Source of the DNA: Sycobia sp. Sy_11
Lineage: Eukaryota > Arthropoda > Insecta > Hymenoptera > Epichrysomallidae
Direction of reading: 5' to 3'
DNA: 64,000 nt
Assembly (NCBI GenBank): GCA_018907035.1
Contig: JACCIC010000295.1
Span: 307,001-371,000, forward strand
This document shows, piece after piece, positions 1 to 13,160 of this stretch. Under the pieces are notes generated by a model. The model searched no databases, was not told the origin of the DNA, and saw only the letters and a list, made by a program, of their open reading frames with translations. Position 1 is the first letter of the stretch, and the number at the start of each line of letters is the position of its first letter. The translations under genes were made by a program, and so were the position numbers.

Positions 1-32
1 ATTTTGGTAGCGCGCGGACGAAGCAACGGTAA

Positions 33-35
<3 letters not shown>

Positions 36-79
<44 letters not shown>
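36..79. repeat. (TA)n microsatellite
   Basis: Uninterrupted TA dinucleotide tract of about 44 bp. Confidence 0.98.
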
Positions 80-80
<1 letters not shown>

Positions 81-424
81 CCACAGGCCGATGAATCAGC
101 CGCGTGCTCACGAAGTCGAGCGGAGTAAAGTCATTCTCTCCGCGCAAAATTACGTTCCTGTCTTCTTCTTTTTTTCTTTTCAAACCAAGTTTCAGCACCA
201 GACGAACGTCCGAAAACTGCTAGATACAAATATATATATATATTTTTTCTTCTTCAAATCTTACCGTTTGCGCATGGCGAATAATTCATTCCTCTAGTTT
301 GCATGTAAAAATAGTGATTTTTCTCCTCAATTTTAACTTCGGAGTTATCGTTAAATTATAGGATTGAAATTTCTACCTGAGACAGAAGGAACGATTGTGT
401 TGACTCCTCTCTGTCTTTCTCTCT

Positions 425-529
<105 letters not shown>

Positions 530-1149
530 TATAATCACTTCCAGCTCTCTTATCGGATTTTTCAATCGAGTCTTATAAGAACGGAGATCTCTGGCTTTGA
601 CGCATAGAAAAATAGGCAGCAAGCCTACTACTATATATTCATTAGACTGGATCCAAGTCGGTATATATGTATATTTAATTTCTGATTAGCATACAAGGCG
701 ATGCTCGCGAATTCTATTTCTATGCGTAAAATTATGCCTCGAATATTAGTTACTTAATAATAGAAATGACTTTCTAATATAAAGACGAACTTTCAAATTT
801 TTTTTCTTTTTTTTTTCTTTTTTTAATCCAGATATGTATACACTTGTCTCTGGGTATAAAGCACACAATAAATTTGATCTTATAAAGACAACAAAGCAGT
901 CGATAAAAATAGAGAGAAAGGCAAGAAAATATGAAAAAATAAGTACTTTTTTATAGACTCTCAAAACGCCAATATTCCCATTTCTTCCTAATACGCCCAA
1001 TTTTACGATTTTACATTTATAGAATAAAAATAAATCAATTTCCCTCTGTATAATTTAGATATATTCGTCGCGGTTACGATACGACCGATTAGCTTTTATA
1101 AATTTTAAACGATCTTATATCTTAATAAAAATTTAATACTCATCGCTCG

Positions 1150-1152
<3 letters not shown>

Positions 1153-1193
<41 letters not shown>
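1153..1193. repeat. (TA)n microsatellite
   Basis: About 41 bp of uninterrupted TA. Confidence 0.97.
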
Positions 1194-1200
<7 letters not shown>

Positions 1201-1813
1201 CGATACATTAAACGAAATATATCGACCAGCTTGAAATATTCTCCTTCGAAGTCGAAAAAAACCTGCCGAAAAAAAGGAATCAGCAAATGCATCGATCCAC
1301 GTTTCATTGCTCGAATGATTATGCAAATACATTTATCTACACGTCATTTTTTTACGACACTGTTTTCAGTATTCTCATTTTCAAATATTTCAATTACGTA
1401 CAATACCCGCTCAATGTTTATTTCATTATTCTACAGAGTAGTTACTCATATTACGGATCGAATCCAATCGACGAAAAATATCGAGCTCGTGAGCAAATTA
1501 CTGTCTGTATATATATATATAGAAAGAGAAGACATCATCACAGGAGCGTAATATTATTTAATCTTACGGAGTAACGCCCGCGGCAGCGTCCACCGAAATT
1601 TCCACAAAAAAGCAAGGAGAGGCAAGTCTGTCTGTTCTCTCTCTGTCTCTCTCTCTCTTTCTCGCTCTCTCACTCGAAGGAGCGAACGAACTCTCCGCTC
1701 TCTATTATACGTTCCCGCAGCTCTCTTTTTTCAATGTCGCGGGTTCAACGTATCATACATTAGGAGCTCTCCGTTGTGTTATAACGCTCTCGCTCGCGCT
1801 CATTTATATTCTT

Positions 1814-1814
<1 letters not shown>

Positions 1815-1857
<43 letters not shown>
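1815..1857. repeat. (CT)n microsatellite
   Basis: About 43 bp of CT. A shorter interrupted CT-rich run lies upstream at about 1,636-1,670. Confidence 0.97.
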
Positions 1858-1860
<3 letters not shown>

Positions 1861-3406
1861 TTACCAGCGCGATCAATTTCATTTCGCTATAGCGAAAACA
1901 GCGTGTCAAAAATAAGAAATACGCCGCTCGGATCGGCAATTTCGCCGTAAATTTTCGTCTGGAATTGATGCGAAAATTCCTTCCGAGTTAAGAGTCGGGT
2001 GGCGCGCGCGCGCGTCCGCGGAACCCGCCGCCGCGCGTTCAATCGGAAAATCTTTTTAACGATCCCCGGCTTTGCGCATAAGTTGAATAATTGCTACTTT
2101 ATGATTGAGCATATAAGTACGGCATAATATACGCGGCGCGCGGTCATTACCGTTCTTTCGATTTTTCTTTTTAAAGTAAAGCTCGCCACTTTTCAATCGG
2201 ACATTACTGTAAATTCTGAAACTTTAATTACTTTTTTGACTCGGCCGGTTGTATTATGCAACGATCGCCGTATTTAGTTCAGATTTATCGCGTGGCGTTT
2301 TCTTCGGTACGTCATTTCGGATGACTTTCGAGGTCTCTATTTCGCCAATTATTAATCATATTACTCATTTCTTATTTTTTTTTTCGACTTATCGTCAATT
2401 TGAGTTTACTGTTAATGTTACGCGAAACAGGATCTCTGTGAATTGTCGTGCGTAAATTATAAAACTGCTCACTCGATCATTCGAATAGCTTCTAGTTCCA
2501 ATTAATTAATGATATATTAATACTCCCTCGAAGTATAAATGTAAAAATATATGAATGAGAATATTGTGTTAAATCGAGAGACGAATAACTATTTTGTACG
2601 TCTTGTCGTCGTACTTCTCAGTAACACGACAGTTAATATTAATTTTAGGCATGCCTGCTCTAATTATATTCTTTTGTAATCTAATTTCATTCCTATCTCC
2701 GACAGGAATTCCAGGATTTCGATTCGCCTGACAATGTTCACAAGTGTTCATCATCTCTTATTATATGTTTAAATTAAAAATTGCCAAATAAACCTTACGG
2801 TCAGGCAAAAGTAGAGGTGATGAATAGCGAAGCTATTCTTGATTTGTCCGTTAGAGGTACGGAAAATTCACCTCGGACGCATCGTGTTGGCCTTTTATAG
2901 AAAAAAACTTACGGGTAAGCAGCGGTTATGAATTATTAATGGCCATAATCGGCCCATAATCGACCTTTCACCGAGCATTTCGAATGGCCATTAACAGATG
3001 GGAAACGACGCTTAGCAATCGGAAACTTGACCGATTAGTAATTGCCAGTTCTCGAACGAATGACCATTAAAGCGACCGGATTATTGGCGCAAAATAACGG
3101 CCTTGATCCGCGTACCAGCGATTACTTATACAATCTAATCCTGATTTTCCTATCCATCTTCTCAATTTCGTTTCGAAACCCTCACCCTCCCCTTCGCCGC
3201 GGATGCGCATTCTTTTTTTGCCCCCCCCCCGCCCTCGACCCTTATTCCTCCCTCGCTCGCCTCTCTATACGCGTACACCTCGATGCCGCTCGTCCAGACG
3301 GCGAATCCTTGCGACGCGCGCTTTATTAGAATTCTACTCTGTAACCAGTTTTGTTCCTTAAAAATCTCTCCCTGTGCTTGCGTGTGTGCGTGTTCGTGCG
3401 CGTGTA

Positions 3407-3411
<5 letters not shown>

Positions 3412-3448
<37 letters not shown>
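3412..3448. repeat. (GT)n microsatellite
   Basis: GT tract with imperfect GT/GC flanks. It passes into an alternating CG/CA purine-pyrimidine run up to about 3,465, a composition that favours left-handed (Z) DNA. Confidence 0.97.
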
Positions 3449-3451
<3 letters not shown>

Positions 3452-3656
3452 ACGCGCGCACGCGGGCGGTCTCGGCAACCCGGGATCCGGTCTCCGACGC
3501 GCTGCGCCCGCGCGCCGCGACTGCTCGCTCGCTCGCTCGCTCGTTTTTGTTTTGCGCGGCGTTAAAAGCGACAATACCACTACTTGACAAAAAATTGACG
3601 GGACTATATATTGGGGTCAGTGCACCGGTGCGATTAATTCGCGTACCTATTCAAAA

Positions 3657-3659
3657 TTC

Positions 3660-3719
<60 letters not shown>

Positions 3720-3722
3720 GAA
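3657..3722. repeat. (TA)n core of a 66-bp palindrome
   Basis: A TA tract of about 50 bp is bracketed by TTCAATATTATA on the left and its exact reverse complement on the right. The whole 66 bp is self-complementary, unlike most other TA tracts here, whose unique flanks do not pair. Confidence 0.95.
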
Positions 3723-3799
3723 GTGGTCTATGGGTTTTTGTATGTCTGTGTAAAAATGCGTTATCGGCAAGCGCGGACCAGTCTCGGCCTGCTTCTTTT

Positions 3800-3801
<2 letters not shown>

Positions 3802-3859
<58 letters not shown>
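3802..3859. repeat. (CT)n microsatellite
   Basis: About 58 bp of uninterrupted CT, one of the longest in the window. Confidence 0.98.
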
Positions 3860-3862
<3 letters not shown>

Positions 3863-4004
3863 CTCTTTCTCTGCCTCACAAGGATGCGTTCGTGAACGCG
3901 CGCAAGATATAAAAGGAAAGATATACGTGCGAGGGTAAGAAGGGAGACTTTGTAGGAAGTGTCGAGGTGTGCAGCAGCGCCGTTTCTTGTGTTTGTGTGC
4001 CTCT

Positions 4005-4026
4005 GTGTGTGTGTGTGTGTGTGTGT
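4005..4026. repeat. Short (GT)n microsatellite
   Basis: About 22 bp of GT inside a longer GT-rich run that extends to about 4,050. Confidence 0.95.
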
Positions 4027-4267
4027 TGTGTGCTGTATGCTGTGTGTATTTATATGCAGATGTACATGTATGTACGGATAAACTCAACTATTTACATTAT
4101 ATTATACACAGTCCGTGTATATAAGGGAGTTTTCAGTCCGCCGTATATTGATAAAATGCGACGGCGGTGTGTGTGCGCGAGCGCGCGCGCGCGCACGAGG
4201 AACCGGTTTGCAGTATATGAAAATCATTATTGCTGGCTTGCGCGCTCGCGCTTTATTTTACAGATAC

Positions 4268-4269
<2 letters not shown>

Positions 4270-4319
<50 letters not shown>
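4270..4319. repeat. (TA)n microsatellite
   Basis: About 50 bp of TA. Confidence 0.98.
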
Positions 4320-4321
<2 letters not shown>

Positions 4322-4766
4322 CAATACACACTTCGCGGAGAATTTGCATAATATTCAGCGGCGAACGAAAAGTTCAGCGCGAATTTTCGCATTGGGGATC
4401 GTCCTCTCGCCCTTATCCCTCGGGATTTGGATGGGCTGTAAGTTGCGCTGTTCACTGTACACTGTTATCCTACGCGGACGAACATCCTACGCAGTTGGGT
4501 GTCGATGAATTTCCTAAAAGCGCGTAAGTTCGTGTATCTATGCGCGCGTACGTGCGCATAAGCCGAACCGGAGGAGAGGTGAAAAAATCCAAAATATAAT
4601 CTCGTCCCGCGAGCGGAGTGTTATTAATACCCGTCAACCTTTTAGACCAGGCGCATAAAAATATCGGTAAACTGGTCGGTAATTCGCCGCTCTCCCAACC
4701 GGTTACTCACTGGGGCACTTATACACATACATGTACACGCGCGCAAACACACCCACACACATACGG

Positions 4767-4770
<4 letters not shown>

Positions 4771-4800
<30 letters not shown>
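4771..4800. repeat. (TA)n microsatellite
   Basis: 30 bp of TA between CA-rich and GTATGT flanks. Confidence 0.97.
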
Positions 4801-4808
<8 letters not shown>

Positions 4809-5055
4809 TTACACGCGCACCCGCTCACGTATATATACTCCGACAAAAAGACAGCGAGCCCTCGACGCTTCGGAAAGAGACGACGACGACGACGGCGAGC
4901 TTTTGCAACGAAAGAGGCAAAAAATAAAATAAAACGCGCGCGCACGCACTCACACACACACACGCACATACATTCACAGGAACAAAAACGGAGAGAAACA
5001 CGAAGCCAGATAAAAAAAAAAAAGAAAAATCCGGCTCGAGAAGAATGCAGCAGGC

Positions 5056-5057
<2 letters not shown>

Positions 5058-5089
<32 letters not shown>
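5058..5089. repeat. (GT)n microsatellite
   Basis: About 32 bp of GT. Confidence 0.97.
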
Positions 5090-5090
<1 letters not shown>

Positions 5091-5228
5091 GTGTGCATTA
5101 CATCCTTGTAGTACGAAAGCGTACTCACTCACCTATACGGCGGCGCTGTCGTTAAATCCTTCCGCGGCTGCGAGCAAAGATCGGCGTGGTGTTCCAGTGC
5201 CCGTGGAGCGCCAGGCGGATTTCAAACT

Positions 5229-5230
<2 letters not shown>

Positions 5231-5271
<41 letters not shown>
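5231..5271. repeat. (CT)n microsatellite
   Basis: About 41 bp of CT. Confidence 0.98.
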
Positions 5272-5273
<2 letters not shown>

Positions 5274-6272
5274 TCGCCCTTTCCGTGCGCGTGTCTTCTG
5301 TCACTGGCCTCTCGTTACGATCGTGCGGGCGCATACGGAGATCGTGCTATCGTGCGCCCAAGAGAACCATAATCAAAGAAACCAACAAGAACAGAGCAAA
5401 AAAGAACCAAAAAAAAACAAACAAACAAAAAAATTAATGAAAAACCAGTAACGCTCTGCCACGACAATGATCTAATAATGATACTAATATAATAACAATT
5501 TTTAGAAACGCAATCATACAATCACTGTAACACTTGTGTCGGCGTCCCGGCGCGGATCACACGCGCGAGCGTTCGCCACCTCCGCGCCTCCAGGCCGCCG
5601 AATTATTCACCGCGAAGGACGCTGCGGGGGAGGGGGATAAAAAAGCACGGGGACCGGTATGTACCGCACGGGCAGGGCGGTGCGGGAGGGGGGGGGGATA
5701 CCGCAAATCCGGTATTCCAAGCACAGGATCTCTCCGATGGGGAGCACTGCCTCCGCGAGCGCCCGTGTATATGTATATTATATGTACTCGGGATCGGTCC
5801 CCACACACAGCTACTACTACTGCTACTACTACTACTACTACTAAACCACTGCTACTGCTGGTCCTGAAAGCTCTCCTTCTCTTTATCACATATCCCGTCG
5901 CTATCGAGATTTAAACACGCACCTAAGCAGACGTCCCTGTATTTGGACGTCCGTGTGTGTATTTCGTAGGTGCACCAGTACTGCACCGGGTGCAACAGGG
6001 CGGCGATCGGGGGGGTAGGAGGAGGGGGAGGTCGACGAGCGGGGGAGAGCTCAGTGCGCGGTGATATATATGTACGTGCGGCGCCCAGCGACTCGCACCG
6101 AGCGTCGAACTGGCACGGGCGAGGACTGACGCGATACTGACGACTCTCGGAGCATTGGAGCCGAGGATAGGGCCCGGCGGCGGCGGCGGCGGCGGCGGTG
6201 GCGGCCGCGACCGCGGCTCTCCCTCTCTATACGGGCGCGCGGCCTCCTCCCCACACGCCTCGCCCCGCTCGT

Positions 6273-6280
<8 letters not shown>

Positions 6281-6318
<38 letters not shown>
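6281..6318. repeat. (CT)n microsatellite
   Basis: About 38 bp of CT, followed after a short gap by a GA-rich run at about 6,345-6,372 that is partly complementary to it. Confidence 0.97.
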
Positions 6319-6325
<7 letters not shown>

Positions 6326-6749
6326 ATATATAAACGCACACAGAGCGAAAGAGAAAAAGAGAGAGAGAGAGCGAGCGCGCGACGCCAGTGCCGATGATGG
6401 TGGTGGTGGCGGCGGCGCGCAGCTGCAGCAGCAGCGACGCGGCGCGGCGGCGAACGCGGACCTCGAGACCATCAGCTCGCGCGGCGCGGCGCCGCAAACA
6501 CCTCGTCGTCGTCCGCGGGGCGGGGGCGGAGGGGGGGATGCGCCCTCGGTAGGTTTCGCCGTGCCTCGGCTCCCTTCGCGGACCCTTGTCTGCTTCTCTC
6601 TTTGCTTCCTCCCTCCTCTTTTATTCTTCGGTTCTATCCTTCTTTCTTTCTCTCTCGTACCAATGCTCTTGCGCCGTGATCGGTATGGATGTGCGTGCGT
6701 GTGGGTGTGTATTTGTGTGTGCGTATCTGTATGTGCACGTTGTGTGTGC

Positions 6750-6883
<134 letters not shown>

Positions 6884-7284
6884 CCAACCTGGTCCGCATT
6901 CGAAAGAGAGAGTGAGGCAGAGGAGGCGGCTGCGGGCCGTGTAGTAGGTGGACGTACGCTCTCCCTTCCTCTCTTCCCCTCGCAGCCCCACGCGGCTTTT
7001 TTCTATACCCCAGCGTATATAGAAGAGTTCTGCTCCTCCTTCTCCTTCGTCCCTTTTTGCTCTTGGCATCGTCTTCTTCTTCTTCTTCTCCTCTTCTTTC
7101 TCTCCTCCGCGCATCGTTCGATGCACTTAGATGCACCTTTCCTCGCGGTTGAGGGATACATACATATAGACGCGTACGTGCATGCCTTCCTGCAAGTGGG
7201 CAAATGTGTGCATGCGTGTGCTCGCGCGCGCTAGCTGCACGTACGCGCAACGGGGGTGTGTATAGAATATGCAGTAACGTCTGT

Positions 7285-7291
<7 letters not shown>

Positions 7292-7333
<42 letters not shown>

Positions 7334-7380
7334 TGCGTGTATGTGTGTGTTTGCGTGTAGAGAGAGAGAGAGAGAGAGAG
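7292..7380. repeat. (TA)n ... (GA)n microsatellites
   Basis: A 39-bp TA tract, then a GT-rich spacer, then a GA tract at about 7,360-7,380. Confidence 0.95.
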
Positions 7381-8929
7381 TGAGAGGGGGGGCGAAGAAT
7401 ATGTGCGCGCGAGCGAAGGAGTATTAAAGGTGTGCAAAGATCCGCGCGCCGGTCTTTATATGCGCTTGTGTCCGCACGCCCACGCAATTTCGACCCCGAC
7501 GATAAGGAGGAAGACGAGAGAGCGCGCTGACGCTCGGTCGGTGTGTAAGGAGAGCCAAGACGCGGGGCGATTGAACCCTTTCACTACCTTCTTACGGCCC
7601 TTTCGGCCCTTACACTGCGCGCGCCGACGACGAAAGTTTGCTTTTACTTACATCCCGATAACGACGCGTCAGCTTGGTATTATATATATATATATATATA
7701 TATCTGTGGATATACGCAGGGAACCATGAAATCTTCCGTGTGTACACAGCGAGAAGCAAGAAAGAAGAGGGGGGGGAGAGAGAAACACTCTCATTTTTTC
7801 TTCTTTTTAGTCAACGGTTGGTGAGAGTATTATGTATATGTAAAACAAAATATGAAAAAAAAATGAGATACCCGCACTTAGCAGAGCATCACACGCGTCG
7901 GGCTTTTACCTTTTTGTTTGGCTTAGATTTTCGCTTTGTATCGTGTAATAATGCTTATATATGTGTGTGTAGATATATATAGTCTTCTATTGACAAGTGT
8001 TAACAAGGGTCTGCAATGTTTTCTTTTTATCCTTTACGAAGTCTATATTTGTATACGACTGTCTCATCTTTCGCACCCTTTACGAATAACAGCTTTACAA
8101 AGGAATGGGAAAAAATAATAGCTTGGACTCCATGACAATGAGGAGGAGGATCAAATAAGGAGTTGCATAATATTATGCTCAATAATATTTTCTCTTAATT
8201 ATAGATGCTTGGCAGAAATAGCTATTGTAAAAATATTTACTGTCGTGTCAAAATCTATTCGTCCAGCTCGTTTGTCTAAATCGATATGCATTTCGATCAA
8301 ATTGTTACTTATTTTCTTTATTCATGTCGATATAAAAACTTTTAGTTAACTTAAATAATAAGATTTAAAATTCACGTTTTTAAGAAAAAGGTTTTAACTT
8401 TGTACACAATTAGTCTGTTATAATCGCCTACAATAAGCATCTGCGTTCGAATCTTTTTCGTTAAAATGGAAAATGGAAATCATATTATTCTCAGATATCG
8501 ATCTGTTCCTTCTCTCAGATGTCGATATACTTTAATAGTTAAATTTAACAAAGATGGAGCAAAAATACCTTGGCAAGTTCCTAGATCTGTGTACGTATCG
8601 ATAATTAGCATTGATCCCACTTGGAGCCGAGAATATTCTTCTAAATTACAGATACGGCCAGCTTCGAATTGTAACTCGAATATTTTTCGACGCCGCCATT
8701 CGCAACAAGAGCAACGTCAACAAAAACGCCGGGCTCGACTTATATTCGCGAATAAATAAATGAATAACGCATGTCAGCCATTGTAAATTTCAGTTATCCA
8801 TCCGCTAATGCGTGTATTCGCCGTAAACGTTGGGCCAACGAATGCCACACATAATTTGTGCAGACGCTACTATTATCCCGTTCTTCGTAGAAAGACAGCC
8901 GCCCAGTATTCGACGCCGCCAGCATCCAA

Positions 8930-8930
<1 letters not shown>

Positions 8931-8981
<51 letters not shown>
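8931..8981. repeat. (TA)n microsatellite
   Basis: About 51 bp of TA. Confidence 0.98.
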
Positions 8982-8983
<2 letters not shown>

Positions 8984-9726
8984 GTCATCGACAACACCCG
9001 CCAGTTCGAAGATCCGCTCTAATACGGATCCGAATAGCCAGCTCTGCTTTATACGTTTCTCAGCTGTACTGTTTCGCATTTTTTTTTCTTCAATACGTCA
9101 TCGCGGCCTTACATAATGGGCACGGGCAATAATTCGATCCATTTCGTTAACCTCGGAATTCTCCGCGCCAGCTTGAAAATCCTGTATACCGTAGTTTATA
9201 GCTAGTGTATAGCTAAATACAATATATGATTGCATGGGCCGCGAATTCCATTCCCGATCCATTTCGATCGAGCATCAGGGGAGCACGCAACGTGTCCACT
9301 CGGTTCTAATGCACACTGCGATGAGTAATCGACCAGCGGTGGACGAGAGATAATACAAACCGACGTTATTGGCTTGCGATTGATCTTGGCAGTCCCTCGG
9401 ATCTCGTTAACATCTGTCTTCTAGAAAAAAAAAAAGAGAATTCAAGAAAATATTGGTTTTTAAATTCATCTTGTAATTCGGATCTTTTCATATGAATTGG
9501 AACATTTGCAAGTAGTCGTTGCTTATTCCACTAATATCTTCGATCGATTTGTCTGCCCTTCTAGACTTCTGCGAGGAAGTAATTTGAAATGTTGATTTTT
9601 ATTGATTATTAATAAAGTTTGGTATATATTCTATATTGAAAATATCACTTATGCGTGGAGGATATTATATTATGTCTTTTTAGTCCATTCCAAATTATAA
9701 AGACTATGATAGTGTATTCTGGATGG

Positions 9727-10150
9727 TATTTATGATAAAATTCTGAAATTCGATATTCGTAAATATATCAATCCATTCAATAGATTGATAAAATTCGTTG
9801 GACAGCTTAAAACTTTTCTATTCTTTTTGCTGGGCGTGAATCATAATCCATTACTTTATAATTAATATTTTTAAGGTTTATAAGATTTAAATTTTTTGCT
9901 TTACAAAAACTAAAAGTTATAAAACTAGGAAAATGTTTCCTCAAGTATATTTTATCAAAAGAAATATATTTTTTTATCTCGAGTGAACGAAAAAGATTTC
10001 AATTTTATAAAGCTTAAAATTTTTAAATATAGAATAATGGACTATGATCCATATGTTGAAAAGTGTAGATAAGTTTTAAGCTATCAAACGGTTTTTAGGA
10101 AAAAATGTCATTTTGCAGCTAATTCATTAGAGACATTTCTATAAATACAG
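9727..10150. repeat. Imperfect inverted repeat (fold-back)
   Basis: The segment at about 9,727-9,915 resembles the reverse complement of about 9,975-10,150. The best-matching part is AGCTTAAAACTT at about 9,803 against AAGTTTTAAGCT at about 10,071. The similarity continues through ATCATAATCCATTA against TAATGGACTATGAT. By eye the arms match at roughly 70 percent, with a spacer of about 60 bp. It could be a degraded fold-back or miniature transposon, or two opposed copies of one repeat. Confidence 0.65.
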
Positions 10151-10204
10151 TTATAGGGATCTACTTCAAGGATTATCTGGTAGAGCCATTTTTAACAGAA
10201 AATA

Positions 10205-10480
10205 GTATCTGACAATGACCGATGAAGAAATTACGTAAATTGAAATTAAAACCCTTGGGCAAAGTAACAATAAATGTTGATTTCACAAGATAAGAATACG
10301 AAATTGTTTTGTCATTGTCAGAAAATAGTAAAGAAAATAGTAAAGAGTAAAACGGAAGCTCCAGAACAGTTGGGAAAAGTATAATTTACATAAGATTTGT
10401 CTCATGTATCAGCCATAATGCATTGGGGGAAAACTGCGTACTGTAAAAAATGTAAATTTTTAAAATATAAAGCATGTTCT
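10205..10480 (+). pseudogene. Possible YqaJ-type exonuclease remnant
   Basis: A frame interrupted by stops begins T-D-E-E-I-T, followed after a stop by I-E-I-K-T-L-G-Q-S-N-N. This resembles the entry to viral-recombinase/YqaJ-type exonuclease domains carried by some insect transposons, and an H-W-G-containing segment follows at about 10,420. Catalytic residues cannot be identified. The match is short and made by eye, so this may be coincidence. Confidence 0.22.
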
Positions 10481-11025
10481 GAATGTACTTTAGATTATTA
10501 ACTTACGTCAATATCATGGATTTTTCGATTTTAGATGAAATATTTCAATTTATCTCACCGGAATGGAACATTATTACAAATAAAGTGATTTCAGTATTTT
10601 TAATATATTATGAGAACTTTTCATTTCATTATTTTATTATTTTGAAAATTTCACTTCCCTCCATAACAACCGACGCCAACAATCGGTCGAAAAGCTCTCA
10701 TTATGCAGAAGTTTTTAGCTATAATGTCGGCTATGGAAAAAAAAGCCCAAAAGTATAATTTCCCGTCTCGACACATTTCAAGGGTCCGTGCGTCGATATC
10801 GGTCGCCTGGTCCAATGTAATATTGCGACGCGATTAAACATCTTGAGAATCAGAGCACTGAGCGTTGGACGCTCTGTACTGCGCTAAAATTTGCGAAAGA
10901 CCGTTACTGGACTTTACTTTCGAGTTATCAAGTAATCTTTGCAACTCGATCCCTGCTACTTGCGAACTTATATGGGCGAAGGCATTGATAGTTCCATTAT
11001 TAGAACAGTATATATTATAGATTAC

Positions 11026-11030
<5 letters not shown>

Positions 11031-11070
<40 letters not shown>
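11031..11070. repeat. (TA)n microsatellite
   Basis: About 40 bp of TA with TATTATAGATT-like flanks on both sides. Confidence 0.95.
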
Positions 11071-11075
<5 letters not shown>

Positions 11076-11599
11076 ATTTGCTATTTAATCTTTTTTGGGG
11101 GAAATACGAAGTTAAGCTAGATCAATAGAAAAAACCATTCATGAATTGCTGTTAACAATTTGATGTCTTAAATGTATAACTCTAGATTTGATATGAGATT
11201 TTATTGTCAGTCGATATAGGTTTAATTGTCGTAACTTGGTTACTAATCTAGTAGAATATGAAATCTGAATCTTAATATGCCATGGACACATGCTAATTGT
11301 CATAAAGATTCTTATGGTACCTTATATTAATAAAGGACGTATATCAAGAGCCTCATTGTAGTTCTTAATGAGGTGAATATTTTATTGGAACACCTATGCA
11401 GTGGACAAGTTAGAAGTCATCAATTTATTACTTGCATTAATATAAATGCAATGTGTGTGAAACTTAATTTCTCTTACGCTCCATTACATTTTATAATAAA
11501 TGTTTGTGTTTTTCTTTTATACGACTTTGTCAACAATCCTGTATATATTTGCCATATCGACTATTGCGAACCATCGTCTCCCCAATGAAAATAAGCAAT

Positions 11600-12240
11600 T
11601 CGAACATTCAAAACGACAATCCGGCGTTCCGCGGAATTTTCCTAAAGGCACGATCCCGCCAGCAGGGAGAGTCCGGCTCACGTGGGAACATTCGCCGATT
11701 TTTCCATCGCCGCGGCCTATGAAATCCGCATGACTGCGGCGCGCGCGCGCGCGCGCACTCACACATACACGCTCGCGCGCTCATACACACGCGAGGGCAG
11801 ACGGCGCGTCCGTATCGTGCGCCCGGGCAAATGCCGCGGCGTTCCTCGCGCGCGCGCGAGCGTAAAAAGAGGCCAAGTTCAAGCGTCAAGTGCTAAAGTG
11901 CCAATCCCGCACGCACATGTATACCTGCTAATAAGTGCGCGCGCAGCCGTGTTCAACTGGCCGCGCCTCGCCGGTGTGCAACGATGCGCCCGTTGCGCGG
12001 AAAAACTCGCTCGCGTGCACAGTCGGTGCCCGGCGCGTATGCGAGATTCTCATCTATATATGTATGAATCTCGGGGCACGGCGAGCAGCATTTCAGAAGG
12101 ATGAAAGAGAAATGAACGCGGGACGAAAGGGAGAGGGATCTGTAGCAACAAAAAAAAAAAAAGTGCAAGTTGCGTGGAAACATACGAATGCTAACTCTGG
12201 CGATCGGACTGTTTGGTTTAAGAGAATATGATGCTTGTAA
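11600..12240. other. CpG-rich GC block 2
   Basis: GC-rich DNA with alternating GC/CA runs (about 11,738-11,790) and no recognisable coding domain. Confidence 0.6.
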
Positions 12241-12244
12241 AAAT

Positions 12245-12248
<4 letters not shown>

Positions 12249-12289
<41 letters not shown>
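12249..12289. repeat. (TA)n microsatellite
   Basis: About 41 bp of TA. Confidence 0.97.
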
Positions 12290-12291
<2 letters not shown>

Positions 12292-12432
12292 AGATCGTTA
12301 GAGAGTGCGGTGTGATCGTTAAAACTTTTATTGGAGCCAGGAGAAAGCTTTGTAATTTAATCCAGGAGACCTTTCTTTATCCTCCTTTTTAAAATTCGTA
12401 CGACAAAAAGATCTTACGCAACGTTGTATTTA

Positions 12433-12435
<3 letters not shown>

Positions 12436-12482
<47 letters not shown>
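12436..12482. repeat. (TA)n microsatellite
   Basis: About 47 bp of TA. Confidence 0.97.
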
Positions 12483-12483
<1 letters not shown>

Positions 12484-13103
12484 CTCTATTTCAGTTCCCG
12501 CGAGGCCTGAAAGTTATTTAGTATTTAGACAATGAATAATAAAATATAATGCCTCTTAAATGAACTTATTTATTGCAATAGTTGCGATATAATATAATTT
12601 ACTTTTGCCGTATACTTCCGTTACTTTAGTTATAATTAATATTCATTTTTTTCCATTTTCCTAAAGTAATAAATATTTCAATAATTATACTCTATGAACA
12701 GTTTGAATATATATAAATACAATTGGCATTATAATTTTAATTTTAAAAAAGACTAACATGTTAGACAATAGATTGCCTATTATCGAAATAACCGAAACAA
12801 TTGTTATTATAAATTTTGTTGAAAAATTTTATTGATATAACTATTATACGTCAGAGAATCTAATAAAAGGAGTTTTTGTTGTAACATCATTGATTATAGA
12901 GAACTGTTCTTTTAAAGAAAGAGATTACTTTTTTTGTGAAATAAAATTCCAACATATAATTAATTTAAGTCGTTAACTCAATAGTGAAATCTAATTAAGT
13001 AATAGTTAATGAAGAAGATAAGATAATTAATATAATAATAACACAGTAATCATAAATATAACTTTTGATATATTGCCCTAATCATTTATTGCATGTATGA
13101 ACC

Positions 13104-13104
<1 letters not shown>

Positions 13105-13156
<52 letters not shown>
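13105..13156. repeat. (TTA)n trinucleotide repeat
   Basis: About 52 bp of TTA. On the minus strand it gives a run of asparagine codons in an otherwise unremarkable frame. A related degenerate TTA/GTT run lies at 13,326-13,395. Confidence 0.96.

Positions 13157-13160
<4 letters not shown>

Larger units (their letters stand above)
7700..11600. other. AT-rich gene-free stretch
   Basis: No supported gene. A 97-residue ATG-started frame at 8,466-8,759 has no domain I recognise and is left unannotated. Simple repeats lie at 8,931-8,981 and 11,031-11,070. The imperfect inverted repeat and possible exonuclease-like remnant near 10 kb are listed separately. Confidence 0.7.

Noticed and set aside
4118..4138. 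TATATAAG followed by TTTCAGTCC, a possible TATA box plus initiator
   Set aside because: The distance between the two elements is about 17 bp, too short for a standard core promoter.
8466..8759. 97-residue ATG-started frame
   Set aside because: Ordinary composition, but no motif, splice context or neighbour supports it; too weak to annotate.
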